From Deltaproteobacteria bacterium (GTDB lineage Bacteria; Myxococcota_A; UBA9160; JAJDAL01): DNA of 64,000 nt. Positions 8,631 through 17,580 of this stretch are shown piece after piece. Both the position numbers and the translations under genes were made by a program. Each line of letters opens with the position of its first letter. Position 1 is the stretch's first letter. The DNA lies in NCBI GenBank assembly GCA_029261875.1, contig JAJDAL010000036.1, forward strand, positions 62,001 through 126,000. Direction: 5' to 3'. The notes below the pieces were generated by a model. The model worked only from the letters and a program-made list of their open reading frames with translations, did not search any database and was not told the DNA's origin.

Positions 8631-8741
8631 TCGAAGCTAAGCACGGAAGGAACCCGGTCAAGCGATCCGCGCATTGCGGCTCGGAAGGGATGGGGGACAA
8701 GCGGGCGCACGGGTGGCGTCGGGTCTCGAATCTAAGCACGG
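8631..8741 (-). promoter_or_regulatory. Upstream region of the hsp20 pair with 16-base direct repeats
   Basis: TCGAAGCTAAGCACGG at 8631-8646 and TCGAATCTAAGCACGG at 8726-8741 (plus-strand reading) match in 15 of 16 positions and lie 95 bases apart between the glycerol-kinase-like gene and the first Hsp20 gene. No sigma-32 promoter or CIRCE element is convincing. They may be activator or repressor sites. Confidence 0.4.
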
Positions 8742-8793
8742 GAGGGGCGGGAGCAAGGGCAGGTGGAGAAAACTCTGCTGGTTTCGTTAGCCC

Positions 8794-10242
8794 CTAGGGG
8801 GAAGACACCACCCGCGTTTCCAGGGTTTGGCGCCACCGTTGCCGGGCGTTGCGGCGCTCCGATGCGGGTAGCTCGGGCGCAAACGATTGGGTGGCGGGCG
8901 CGCTGCGTCGGCAATCGGCGGGATCGCGGTAAACCTTCGTCGCCAAGCCCGCCAGCTGGGCTGCACCCAGCGCGGTGGTTTCGATTTCCCCCGCGCGCAC
9001 GACCGTGTTGCCCGACAAACCGGCGAGGGTTTCGAGCAGGAAATCGCTGCGCGCCAAACCGCCGTCGACGTGCAGCGTCTGGGGCACCTGGGGGAGTCCT
9101 TCGATCGCATCCACGCACCGCTGGGCGATTCCCTCGAGGGTGGCGCGGGCAAGGTGCGCGCGATTCGTGCCGCGTGTCAAACCGCCGATGAAGCCGCGGG
9201 CGCCCGCATCCATGTAGGGCGTTCCCAGGCCCTGCAGGGAGGGAACGAAACAAACGCCGGCGGTATCGCGCGCGGAACGGGCCAACTGGTCCACGTGAAG
9301 GGCGCTCTCGGCGATGCCGATCTCCACCAACCAATCCACCGCGGCGCCCGCAGTGAGCACGCTGGCTTCGAGCAAGAAGACATCGCTTTCGTTCTCGAGT
9401 CGCCAGAGCGCGAGGGGGAAACAGCCGGGAACGTCCGGCGCCGGCTCGTTTCCCGCGTGGAGGTCCAACATGGCCGCGGTCCCGAGCGTGAGTTTGACGC
9501 CCCCGGCCGCATGAATGCCGTGTGCGAAGCAAGCGGCTTGCTGGTCCCCGGCCCGGCCCGCCACGGGAATGGGCGCGCCCAACAGATCCGCGGGGGTTTC
9601 CCCGACGACTTCGCTGCTCGCGACGACGCGCGGTAGCGCTTCGATCGGAACTCCGAACAGGTCTGCGATGGCGGCGGACCAGTTTCCCTCGCCCAGGTGG
9701 TAGATCCCCGTGCACGACGCCTGGCCGGGATCGGTCACGTGGGCCGCGTGCCCAGACAGATTGGCGGTCAACCAAGCGTCCGGAGTCCCCAGTCGCAGTC
9801 GCCCGGCTTTGTGCGCAGTGCGGATCGCGGCATCGTTCTCCAACCACCACGCGAATTTGTTCACCGCAGGCAGGGACGTGATGGGAATTCCGCGTTTCCG
9901 CACGGCGATCAAGTGTTGGGATTCGCGTTGGTCCTGCCAGCCGATGGCGGGTGCCAGGGGCTCGCCATTTTGCGAATCCCAGGCGATCGCGGTCGCGCGT
10001 TGGGTCGCCACGCCGATTCCCGCCACGTGCCGGGCGTCGGTTCCGCTTTCGCGCAGCGCGTCGCGCAGCACCGCGAGCGAGGATTCCCACATCTCGATGG
10101 GATCTTGTTCGACGCGTCCGGGCGCGGGGAAGCGCGTGCCGAGCGGTCGATAGGCGCGTCCCAAAACGCTGCCATCCGCAGCTACGGCGAGCGCCCGCAC
10201 CCCGGTGGTACCGAGGTCGAGCGCCAGCAGCAGGGAACTCAC
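8794..10242 (-). CDS. FGGY-family carbohydrate kinase, glycerol-kinase-like
   Basis: A 482-residue sugar kinase. The N-terminal phosphate-binding loop is LALDLGTTG, the adenosine region is KLTLGTAAM, and the C-terminal FGGY block contains FVPSLQGLGTPYMDAGARG followed by LTRGTN, strongly like glycerol kinases. It would phosphorylate glycerol or a related polyol to feed the adjacent GlpD. The GTG start overlaps the upstream flavoenzyme stop by four bases (GTGA), so it is last in a four-gene operon. The N terminus lacks the usual DQGTTSSR of GlpK, so xylulose or another polyol is not excluded. Confidence 0.8.
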   Translation of the reverse strand: MSSLLLALDLGTTGVRALAVAADGSVLGRAYRPLGTRFPAPGRVEQDPIEMWESSLAVLRDALRESGTDARHVAGIGVATQRATAIAWDSQNGEPLAPAIGWQDQRESQHLIAVRKRGIPITSLPAVNKFAWWLENDAAIRTAHKAGRLRLGTPDAWLTANLSGHAAHVTDPGQASCTGIYHLGEGNWSAAIADLFGVPIEALPRVVASSEVVGETPADLLGAPIPVAGRAGDQQAACFAHGIHAAGGVKLTLGTAAMLDLHAGNEPAPDVPGCFPLALWRLENESDVFLLEASVLTAGAAVDWLVEIGIAESALHVDQLARSARDTAGVCFVPSLQGLGTPYMDAGARGFIGGLTRGTNRAHLARATLEGIAQRCVDAIEGLPQVPQTLHVDGGLARSDFLLETLAGLSGNTVVRAGEIETTALGAAQLAGLATKVYRDPADCRRSAPATQSFAPELPASERRNARQRWRQTLETRVVSSP

Positions 10243-11645
10243 GCGGAGATCGGAGGAAGTAGGGCACCCGGATTGAAGAGATTTTCCGGATCGAGGGCGT
10301 GTTTGATCGCGCGCAAGGTGTCGATGCCCGCCTGGCCGATCTCCTGAGGGAGCGCGTCGCGCCGCACGCGCCCGATGCCGTGGTGGTGAGAGATCCCGCC
10401 GCCGACCGCAAGCGTGGCATCGATCGTGCGCTTCCAACATTCCCGATAGGTGTCCGCCATGGCGCCCGCGTCATCCGGGCGGGCCACGAAGGTGAAATAG
10501 AGGTTCGTGCCCGAGCGGTAGCTGTGACTCGAATGGCCGCTCGCCAGCAGAATTCCCGGAACCTCGCGCAGACTCGAGGTGACGCGTTCGTAGAGCGGCG
10601 TGACTTGATCCCACAGACACGCGACTTCGATCGTGTCGAGAATGATTCCTTTCTCGAGGAAGGAACGAAAGCCGGGAACGTGATTTCGGTTCGCGAGCCA
10701 CTTGTCGACGCTCGACGCGTCGGCTGCCGTGCCGCCCGCGGCTTGGCAGGTTTGCGCCACGGCTTCGGATTGCACGTCCACGAGTCGTTCGGGCCCTTCG
10801 TGGAGAAAGATCAGCATGGCGCGACCTTCCGGGCAGGTTTCGTGGAAATGACGGTGGGATTCCGGCGCGTCGTAGAGCCTTACCACCGGCGGGCGCCAGC
10901 CATCGCGCAGGACGCGCCGAATCGGGTCGATGGCGTCCTTCAAGTCCGCGAAGTGAAACGCCTGTCCGCGCTGGCAGGCGGGGAGGGCGCGCAGGGAGAA
11001 GCTGACTTCGGTCACGATGCCGAGGGTGCCTTCGCTCCCGAGGAAGAGTTGTCGGAGATCCGGTCCCGCAGCGGCTCGGGGTGTGCGCCGGGTTCGAAGA
11101 ATCTCGCCGTTCGGCAGAACCGCTTCCAGATCGAGCAGCATGTCCTCGATCGAACCGTAGGCGGTAGAGAACTGGCCTGCGGCGCGGGTTGCGACCCAAC
11201 CGCCGACCGTCGAGAGCTCGATGGATTGGGGCCATTGTCCGATCGTGAGTCCTTCCTTTTGGACCGCGCGTTCGGCTTCCATCCCGTTGGTCCCGGCGCG
11301 AAAAGTGGCGACCAGGTTGTGGGAATCGATCGACACGAGTCCATCCATGCGCGCGGTGGAGACCACCAGTGCTCCCGCCGGTCCGCGGATTGCGCCGCAC
11401 ACTCCGGAGCCACCTCCGTAGGGGACCACGGCGACGCGCGCGTCGCGACACGCGCGCAGGATCGCGGAAACCTCCTGGGCGTTCTCGGGTTCTGCGACCG
11501 CAAGCGGCAGGGGAATCTCGGATTCGTTCAGGTCGTCGAGCTCGGAAAGCACCCAGGTATCCCGAGAATGCTTGGCGCGGGATTCGCGATCGAGGCGCAG
11601 GCGTTCGCCCAACAGGCTTTCGAGATTCAGCGTGAGGTCCGTCAT
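10239..11645 (-). CDS. FAD-binding oxidase, alkylglycerone-phosphate-synthase-like
   Basis: A 468-residue flavoenzyme of the VAO/PCMH class. The FAD-binding domain spans about 40-220 (VVPYGGGSGVCGA, the conserved STVGGWVATRAAG and GSEGTLGIVTE). Near the C terminus it carries GGGISHHHGIGRVR, the triple-histidine motif characteristic of alkyl-DHAP synthase, which makes the ether bond of plasmalogen-type lipids from acyl-DHAP and a fatty alcohol. Lactate/glycolate dehydrogenases of the same superfamily lack this HHH block. It overlaps glpD upstream and the kinase downstream by four bases each, tying it to glycerol-phosphate metabolism. Confidence 0.82.
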   Translation of the reverse strand: MTDLTLNLESLLGERLRLDRESRAKHSRDTWVLSELDDLNESEIPLPLAVAEPENAQEVSAILRACRDARVAVVPYGGGSGVCGAIRGPAGALVVSTARMDGLVSIDSHNLVATFRAGTNGMEAERAVQKEGLTIGQWPQSIELSTVGGWVATRAAGQFSTAYGSIEDMLLDLEAVLPNGEILRTRRTPRAAAGPDLRQLFLGSEGTLGIVTEVSFSLRALPACQRGQAFHFADLKDAIDPIRRVLRDGWRPPVVRLYDAPESHRHFHETCPEGRAMLIFLHEGPERLVDVQSEAVAQTCQAAGGTAADASSVDKWLANRNHVPGFRSFLEKGIILDTIEVACLWDQVTPLYERVTSSLREVPGILLASGHSSHSYRSGTNLYFTFVARPDDAGAMADTYRECWKRTIDATLAVGGGISHHHGIGRVRRDALPQEIGQAGIDTLRAIKHALDPENLFNPGALLPPISA

Positions 11646-13279
11646 GAGGCCTTCCGGGATTGGCGAAAGTTGAGATCGGCGGCCAGCAGTTCGCGGGTGT
11701 GGGCCACTTCTTCGGCACACTTCGCTTCCGACCAACCGAGTCGGGTCCCCATTCTCTGCGCCATGGGTTCCACCAGGGCGTTGCGGGAGTCGACATTGTA
11801 GAGCGCGGCGCGGGTTCGGCGATAGAACGCGTCTTCGAGGCGTCGGGCGCCTTCCATTTCGATCGCCCAATCGATTTCACCTTCGATGACGCGCGATCCG
11901 GATACGAGGGGGGCCGCGCCGCGGTTCGCAACGCCCGGGGCTTCGGTTCCGTAGAGTCGGGTGAGGCGATCCGCGCAATCCCGCGCCATTTCGAATTCGC
12001 GCGCCACGCGTTCGGAAAGACGAGTCAGCGGTTCGTCGAAATCGCCCCCCGGCAAGCGCGGGGCCGTGTCGAGGTCCGGTTCCGGACCCAGGGAAAGCCC
12101 GCAAACCTCGGCGGCTTTGGTGAGTGTCTCGACCGCCATGGGGCGGTAGCCCGTGAGTTTTCCACCGGCGATCGTGACGACGTTGGCGGGGCCGATCAAA
12201 ACTTCGTCCCGGCGTGAAATCTCGTGCGGTTGTTTGCCCGGTTCGGCGATCAACGGGCGCAAGCCCGCCCAGGCCGCTGCGACGTCGCCGGGGGTGATGG
12301 GATTCCCCGTGAAACAACGTCCGATCGGTTCCAGTAGATAATTGACGTCTTCGTCGGTGATGCGCGGCCAGACATCGTGGCCGTGCTCGTAGGTGGTGTC
12401 CGTGGTGCCGACGTAGACGGCGCGGCCGCGCGGGATGACGAAGATCGATCGTTTGTCCCGGGTCTGGAGCAGGGTCATGTTGCGCACGGGAAGTCGTTCC
12501 GCGTGGAGCACGATGTGGACGCCCTTGGAGAGATGGAGTAGCGGTTTCGAACGGGCATCTTCGAGTTCTCGAACCAACTCCACCCAGGGGCCGGCTGCGT
12601 TGATGACGCAACGCGCGCGCACGCGAATGCTGCGCCCGGTCTCGCGGCACTGGGCCGTGACGCCGACCGCATGTCCGTCCTCTTGCAAGATTTCGGTGAC
12701 CGGCGCGTAGTTGAGCGCGACGGCGCCTGCGGTCGCGGCCGACCGCAGATTTGCGAGGACCAGGCGCGCGTCGTCGGTCAGATATTCGCGGTACACACAC
12801 GCGAATTTGAAGATCGAACGGTCGAGAGCCGGTTCGTTTTCCGCGAGTTCCTCCGCGCCCCAGTTCTGATGGAGATCGCCTTCCTCGACCGCCCCCAATT
12901 TTTCGTAGGCGGTAATGCCCGCGCGAAGCTTGAGCATGCCCGCTCGGGATCGCGCTGGAACCACGAGCCATAGGGGTTCCGCGAGGTGGGGAGCGAGGCG
13001 AAAGATCACTTTGCGCTCGAGAGCCGTCGAGCGCACCAGGGCGACGTCGCCCATGGCGAGGTAGCGCAATCCGCCGTGGATGAGTTTCGAAGAACGGCTC
13101 GAAGTTCCCGAGGCGAAGTCGTGGGATTCGAACAGCGCAACCCGTTGCCCGCGCAGCGCGGCCTCGCGCGCAATGCCCGCTCCGGTGATGCCGCCGCCCA
13201 CGATCGCGATATCGAAGGACTCGCGTTCGAGTTGGTCGAGGGTCGTGGTTCGGTCCGTCGAGCAGAGGGGTGCGTTCAT
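11642..13279 (-). CDS. glpD: Aerobic glycerol-3-phosphate dehydrogenase (FAD)
   Basis: A 545-residue flavoprotein of full GlpD length. The dinucleotide-binding motif IAIVGGGITGAGIA is at about 24-37, followed by SGTSSRSSKLIHGGLRYL typical of GlpD/GlpA, and IAGGKLTGYRPMA in the second FAD-binding block. A GlpA/GlpD C-terminal helical domain follows. It oxidises glycerol-3-phosphate to DHAP at the inner face of the membrane and passes electrons to (mena)quinone. The start lies four bases after the acyl-CoA dehydrogenase stop; its stop overlaps the next start (ATGA). Confidence 0.92.
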   Translation of the reverse strand: MNAPLCSTDRTTTLDQLERESFDIAIVGGGITGAGIAREAALRGQRVALFESHDFASGTSSRSSKLIHGGLRYLAMGDVALVRSTALERKVIFRLAPHLAEPLWLVVPARSRAGMLKLRAGITAYEKLGAVEEGDLHQNWGAEELAENEPALDRSIFKFACVYREYLTDDARLVLANLRSAATAGAVALNYAPVTEILQEDGHAVGVTAQCRETGRSIRVRARCVINAAGPWVELVRELEDARSKPLLHLSKGVHIVLHAERLPVRNMTLLQTRDKRSIFVIPRGRAVYVGTTDTTYEHGHDVWPRITDEDVNYLLEPIGRCFTGNPITPGDVAAAWAGLRPLIAEPGKQPHEISRRDEVLIGPANVVTIAGGKLTGYRPMAVETLTKAAEVCGLSLGPEPDLDTAPRLPGGDFDEPLTRLSERVAREFEMARDCADRLTRLYGTEAPGVANRGAAPLVSGSRVIEGEIDWAIEMEGARRLEDAFYRRTRAALYNVDSRNALVEPMAQRMGTRLGWSEAKCAEEVAHTRELLAADLNFRQSRKAS

Positions 13280-13283
13280 CCCG

Positions 13284-14948
13284 TTAGGCCAACAGGCTGC
13301 GCGCGATGACCTTGAGTTCCAAGACGGGCTTTACGCCTTCGAAGATCGGCAGCACCTGGGCGTCGACCACGTAACGGCTGATCGGGTACTCCTCCGCATA
13401 ACCCCATCCCCCGTGTAGCAGCTGCCCTTCCTGGGTGACCTCGACCGCTACATCGCACGCCAACAGTTTGGCTTGGGCGGCCAAGGGTGCGGCCTTGCGT
13501 TCGTCTTCGTCCATGGCGAGTGCGGCCGCGTACGTGATGGCACGCGCGGCGCCCAGGCGGGCGGCCATGCGACCCAGCTTGTATTGCGTCAATTGGAATT
13601 CGGAGATCGGTTGTCCGAATTGCGAACGATCCACCACGTATTCCGCGGTCTTGTCGAGGGCGGCTTGCCCGATCCCGCAGGCGCGGCCGCCGGTCTGCAA
13701 GCGTCCGGCGGCGAAGCCGCCCATTTGAAGATAGAAGCCTCGGCCCACGCCCTCGTCGCCTCCGACCACATTCGCCGCGGGCACGAAATAGTTTTCCAGG
13801 TTCAGGGTGAAGGAGTGCATGCCGCGGTAACCCGGCGTGGCGTCGGCTTTCCCCGCCATCTTCCCGCCCGAGGATTGTTCCATCTCGAAGGCATGTCCAT
13901 CGAAGGAATCCTTGGGCACGATGAAGAGCGAGAGTCCCTTGGGCCCCTTGGAGAGATCGGGGTCCGTGCGCGCCAGCAACGCCAGGATGTTGGCGCGACC
14001 CGCGAAGGTGCACCAGCTCTTGGGTCCGTTGATCACCCAGCCTTCTTCTCCGTCGACGGTGGCGCGTTCCGCGCGGCACTTGAGGGACGCGACATCACTT
14101 CCGATATCCGGCTCCGTGACGGAAATGCCGACCATGAGTTCACCGGCCGCGATGCGAGGGAGCCATTCTTTCTTCTGTTCTTCGGTTCCACCCTGCAGCA
14201 AAGCCTTGGTGAGAATTTCGGGCCGTGTGATGAGCGAGCCCGCGGCGGCCAGAGAAGCGCGTGAGAGTTCCTCGGTGGTGAGGATCATCGCGAGGTTGCC
14301 CATTTCGAAACCGCCGAACTCCTCGGGAACCGAAAGTCCGAAATAACCGAGTTCGCCCATCTTGGTGATGAAGCTCTCGGGGATCAGCAAGTCTTCGCGG
14401 TGGATGCGCTCCGCGTGGCTCGCGACTTCGTTCTCCGCGAATTCGCGCACGGAGTCGCGAACTTGTTCGATCATCTCGTCCAAAGGCCATTCGATGCGCC
14501 CGCGGCGTTCGGCGACGGTGCGTCCGATGTCGCGGATGATCGCTTCGCGGCTGGCGCGGCGCAGGGTGGCGCGGATCTCGGGAGTGAACGCGGCATCGAG
14601 ATCCGCTTCGCTCAAGCCGAGATCGTCGAGGGAGATCCCAATGCGTTCGCGCACGCTACCGGCGAGTTCGGCTGCGCCCGTGACGGCGATCTGTTGGAGC
14701 GTGGTGTCGGCCCGGCCTTCCTGGGCGGCACCGCGTACGAGCTCCACGAGTTCGCGGCCCGCGCGGGCCTCGGTGGCCGCGTAGGCGACGCGCTCGGCCA
14801 GGACCTGGTGGTCGTCGATGCGCTTGCCGCCGTGGGTCAGCTCGCGGGCGCGGCCCAGGGCGACTTCGATCAGGGATTCGGCGGCTCCGATCAGCTGGCT
14901 GGCTTCTTCGAGGCTCGGGGTGGGGGGCAATTCGGGCGCTGCGCTCAT
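13284..14948 (-). CDS. Acyl-CoA dehydrogenase with long N-terminal extension, methylsuccinyl-CoA-dehydrogenase-like
   Basis: At 554 residues this is about 160 longer than ordinary acyl-CoA dehydrogenases. The extra helical N-terminal domain covers about 1-165; the ACAD fold follows with FGLSVPEEFGGF, TEPDIGSDVASL (flavin-binding block), FGQPISEFQ and QLLHGGWGYAEEYPISRY. A similar extension and total length are known in (2S)-methylsuccinyl-CoA dehydrogenase of the ethylmalonyl-CoA pathway, and the SLITRPEI and GTEEQKKEWLP region fits that group. Substrate assignment is an inference. It heads the operon with glpD (four-base gap). Its ATG has GGAGAGG upstream. Confidence 0.82.
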   Translation of the reverse strand: MSAAPELPPTPSLEEASQLIGAAESLIEVALGRARELTHGGKRIDDHQVLAERVAYAATEARAGRELVELVRGAAQEGRADTTLQQIAVTGAAELAGSVRERIGISLDDLGLSEADLDAAFTPEIRATLRRASREAIIRDIGRTVAERRGRIEWPLDEMIEQVRDSVREFAENEVASHAERIHREDLLIPESFITKMGELGYFGLSVPEEFGGFEMGNLAMILTTEELSRASLAAAGSLITRPEILTKALLQGGTEEQKKEWLPRIAAGELMVGISVTEPDIGSDVASLKCRAERATVDGEEGWVINGPKSWCTFAGRANILALLARTDPDLSKGPKGLSLFIVPKDSFDGHAFEMEQSSGGKMAGKADATPGYRGMHSFTLNLENYFVPAANVVGGDEGVGRGFYLQMGGFAAGRLQTGGRACGIGQAALDKTAEYVVDRSQFGQPISEFQLTQYKLGRMAARLGAARAITYAAALAMDEDERKAAPLAAQAKLLACDVAVEVTQEGQLLHGGWGYAEEYPISRYVVDAQVLPIFEGVKPVLELKVIARSLLA

Positions 14949-15084
14949 GACATTCCTCTCCGGAAAATGGCTGATAGGGCGGGGTGAAACGCGGTCGTCT
15001 TGCGGGTGTGAGAGCGACGCTGGACCCTGCGCGTAACTTATAGAATGGGCGCTAGCATAGCGCGCGACCCACGGAGGAGGGAGC

Positions 15085-15504
15085 ATGCAAAAGACAACCG
15101 TTCCGGGAACCCAATTCGGCTTCATCTGTGCGTTCGTCGCCATCGCGGCCCTGTCGGTGGGCTGCGCCAATCGCGTGGCCCTCGTCACGCCGGGGCCCGC
15201 CGGGTACGTGGACGACCGCGCCGAAATCCAGATGGTGTCGACCCACATCCAGGGGAAGAACGTCTACATCCCCGCCACCGTGATCTTGACCGCTGGGCGC
15301 GAGACTACGCTCTCGATCTACAACACCACCGACACTCCCCACGGTTTTCGTATCACGGGACTCGGAATCGAGGCGATTCTCCACAACGGCAAGGAGAACA
15401 AGGTGGTGATCCCGCCGCTTCGCTCCGGAGCCGTCTACTTGATCGACTGCCAGCTCCATCCGCCCCATCGCCACGCGACCCTGGTGGTGTTGCCGCACGA
15501 ATAG
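15085..15504 (+). CDS. Secreted cupredoxin-like lipoprotein
   Basis: A 139-residue exported protein. A hydrophobic signal segment (about 12-26) ends in the lipobox-like LSVGC with Cys27. The rest is a cupredoxin-type beta-barrel: THGF-like TPHGFRITG near residue 90 and a closing CQLHPPH block near residue 122 provide His, Cys and His ligands for a copper site. It resembles the small periplasmic copper domains of cytochrome oxidase subunit II or EfeO. The likely Met ligand is not obvious. A GGAGGAGGG Shine-Dalgarno precedes the ATG. The gene is transcribed away from the acyl-CoA dehydrogenase operon. Confidence 0.72.
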   Translation: MQKTTVPGTQFGFICAFVAIAALSVGCANRVALVTPGPAGYVDDRAEIQMVSTHIQGKNVYIPATVILTAGRETTLSIYNTTDTPHGFRITGLGIEAILHNGKENKVVIPPLRSGAVYLIDCQLHPPHRHATLVVLPHE

Positions 15505-15616
15505 CGTGGCGCGAGAACGCCGCGGGGTGTTTTTGACCCCAGCGGTGGGCGGGCGTTTCTCAAGGCTTCTCCATCCCCACCGATAGCCCCAAGATGACTT
15601 GGCTTGGGGTGAAGCG

Positions 15617-16681
15617 GTGAAGTCGGCCCTGCTCTCGTTGGGACTCGCGTTGGCGAGCACCTTCGCCACGGTTCTCACCCTCGAAGGCGGCGCCCGACTT
15701 TGGTTCGGGAAACCCCTCTTCTATTTCGAAAACGTCGTGGAACAGCGGGTCAATGGTCTGCGCGGTGTCCATCCCGCCCAACCGGACCCCCGTTTGGGTT
15801 GGATCCCGCGCGTGGGGACTTCGGGCTCGCGGAACTATTGGGGAAAGCCGCACACCATCGGTGAGCACGGAATTCGCGCCAACGGTCGCGATCGGGATTC
15901 CGCCGCCCTGCCCGGCATCCTCGCCGTTGGCGACTCGTTCACGTTCGGGAGTCAGGTTGGAGATGGGGAGACCTGGCCCGCGCATCTCGAAGCCCTGTCG
16001 GGAAGGCGTGTCCACAACGCCGGTGTATTCGCGTACGGGTTGGATCAAATCGTGCTTCGCGCGGAAGCGTTGGTCGACGTTCTCGATCCACGACTCCTGA
16101 TCGTGAGCTTCATTCCGAGTGACATCCGACGCACGGAGTACGCGGTGAATTTCGGTGCGCCCAAACCCTGGTTCCGGTGGGTGGCAGGGGAGATCGAACT
16201 CGAGTCGCTGCCGGGCGCCGTGTCCGCCGAAGCGCGCACGCGCATCGGCGTGGTGCGAAGCGTTCTGGGTTACAGCCTGCTCGCGGACGGGGTGGCGAGA
16301 CGACTGCGTCTCGACCACGCCTGGTATCTGGGCGGGCGCCGCTATGAGCGGGTTCACGAGCAGGGGGACTTGGTTTCCTGTGGCTTGGCGCAACGTTTGG
16401 CGCAGTTTGCCGAGGCGCGACAGCTAGAGGTGGTGGTGTTGGCGCAATACGACGCCGGCGAAGTTCGGGGCGAACCGTCGGAGGACGCACGGGGCTTTCT
16501 CGCCTGCGCGCAGGCCGCCGGCCTCGACGCGCTCGACCTGTATTCCCCTTTGCGCGGGCTCGCGGATTCCGATCCCACACGCTTCGCGTCCTTCTTCGAC
16601 GGACACATGACCGATGCGGGCAATCGGTTCGTGGCCGAAACGCTGATCTCCCACCTCGAGACCGCCGGCTCTACGGAATGA
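15617..16681 (+). CDS. Membrane-anchored SGNH hydrolase-like protein
   Basis: About 354 residues with an N-terminal membrane anchor and an SGNH domain: GDSFTFG block near residue 107, SFIPSD as the Asn/Gly region, and DGHMTDAGN with the C-terminal Asp/His. It has the same layout as the protein at 5797-7074 although overall similarity is low. It could modify a surface polysaccharide made by the glycosyltransferases that follow. The start is uncertain: a TTG at 15599 or the GTG used here, which has GGGGTGAA close upstream. Confidence 0.7.
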   Translation: MKSALLSLGLALASTFATVLTLEGGARLWFGKPLFYFENVVEQRVNGLRGVHPAQPDPRLGWIPRVGTSGSRNYWGKPHTIGEHGIRANGRDRDSAALPGILAVGDSFTFGSQVGDGETWPAHLEALSGRRVHNAGVFAYGLDQIVLRAEALVDVLDPRLLIVSFIPSDIRRTEYAVNFGAPKPWFRWVAGEIELESLPGAVSAEARTRIGVVRSVLGYSLLADGVARRLRLDHAWYLGGRRYERVHEQGDLVSCGLAQRLAQFAEARQLEVVVLAQYDAGEVRGEPSEDARGFLACAQAAGLDALDLYSPLRGLADSDPTRFASFFDGHMTDAGNRFVAETLISHLETAGSTE

Positions 16682-16788
16682 GTCTTTTTCCACCCACTCT
16701 AAGGGTTACGCGATTTAAGCCCTAGGCGGGACAACCGATAACGCCCCTGGGAACCCTGTAGGAAAACGGGGTCCTCGGAGGGCCCACT

Positions 16789-17580
16789 ATGCATCGAGAC
16801 AAGAAGGTCGTCGTCGTGATGCCCGCCTACAACGCCGAGCGGACGCTTCGCAAGACCTACGCCGAAGTGGTCGAGCAGGGTGTCGCGGATCTGGTGATCG
16901 TGGTGGACGACGCGAGTAGCGATGCGACCGTGGACGTCGCGAAGTCGCTACCCGGTCCCGTCGAAGTGGTTCGCCATCCGGAAAACCGCGGCTACGGGGG
17001 AAACCAGAAGACCTGTTACCGCCTGGCGCTCGAGCGCGGGGCGGACATCGTCATCATGGTGCACCCCGATTACCAGTACACGCCCAAACTCTTGCCGGCG
17101 ATGACGTCGCTGATCGGGAACAACCTCGCGCACTGTGTCCTGGGGTCGAGAATTCTGGGGGGCTACGCGGTGCGTTCGGGTATGCCGCTTTGGAAATACA
17201 TCGCGAACCGGGCCCTGACGTTTGCGGAGAACGTGGCCGTCGGAGCGAAACTCTCGGAATACCATACGGGCTATCGCGCGTTCTCCCGGCACCTACTCAT
17301 GCAATTGCCCCTCGAGGAGAACTCGGACGACTTCGTGTTCGACAATCAGATGCTCGTGCAAGCGCTCTGGTACGGCTATCGAATCGCTGAGATCAGTTGC
17401 CCGACGAAGTATTTTGCCGAAGCGTCATCCATCAACTTCAAGCGCAGCATGATCTACGGTTTCGGTTGCCTCGCGACGAGTGCGGAGTTTGTGCTCGCGA
17501 AGTTCGGGATTCGCCCGTCCCTCCGCTTCCCGGGTACGGCCCGAGGTCGCGAAGCGAGCCATGCGCTCTCCGGCCTATGA
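16789..17580 (+). CDS. Glycosyltransferase family 2
   Basis: A 263-residue GT-A fold enzyme. VVVVMPAYNAERTL (7-20), DLVIVVDDASSD with nucleotide-binding Asp residues, ENRGYGGN and MVHPDYQYTP (DxD-like site) match dolichol-phosphate-mannose-synthase-like GT2 proteins that transfer a sugar to a polyprenyl phosphate. No C-terminal membrane segments are seen. GGAGG lies eight bases before the ATG. The 3' end overlaps the GT-C gene by 20 bases, suggesting that it makes the lipid-linked donor for that enzyme. Confidence 0.87.
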   Translation: MHRDKKVVVVMPAYNAERTLRKTYAEVVEQGVADLVIVVDDASSDATVDVAKSLPGPVEVVRHPENRGYGGNQKTCYRLALERGADIVIMVHPDYQYTPKLLPAMTSLIGNNLAHCVLGSRILGGYAVRSGMPLWKYIANRALTFAENVAVGAKLSEYHTGYRAFSRHLLMQLPLEENSDDFVFDNQMLVQALWYGYRIAEISCPTKYFAEASSINFKRSMIYGFGCLATSAEFVLAKFGIRPSLRFPGTARGREASHALSGL

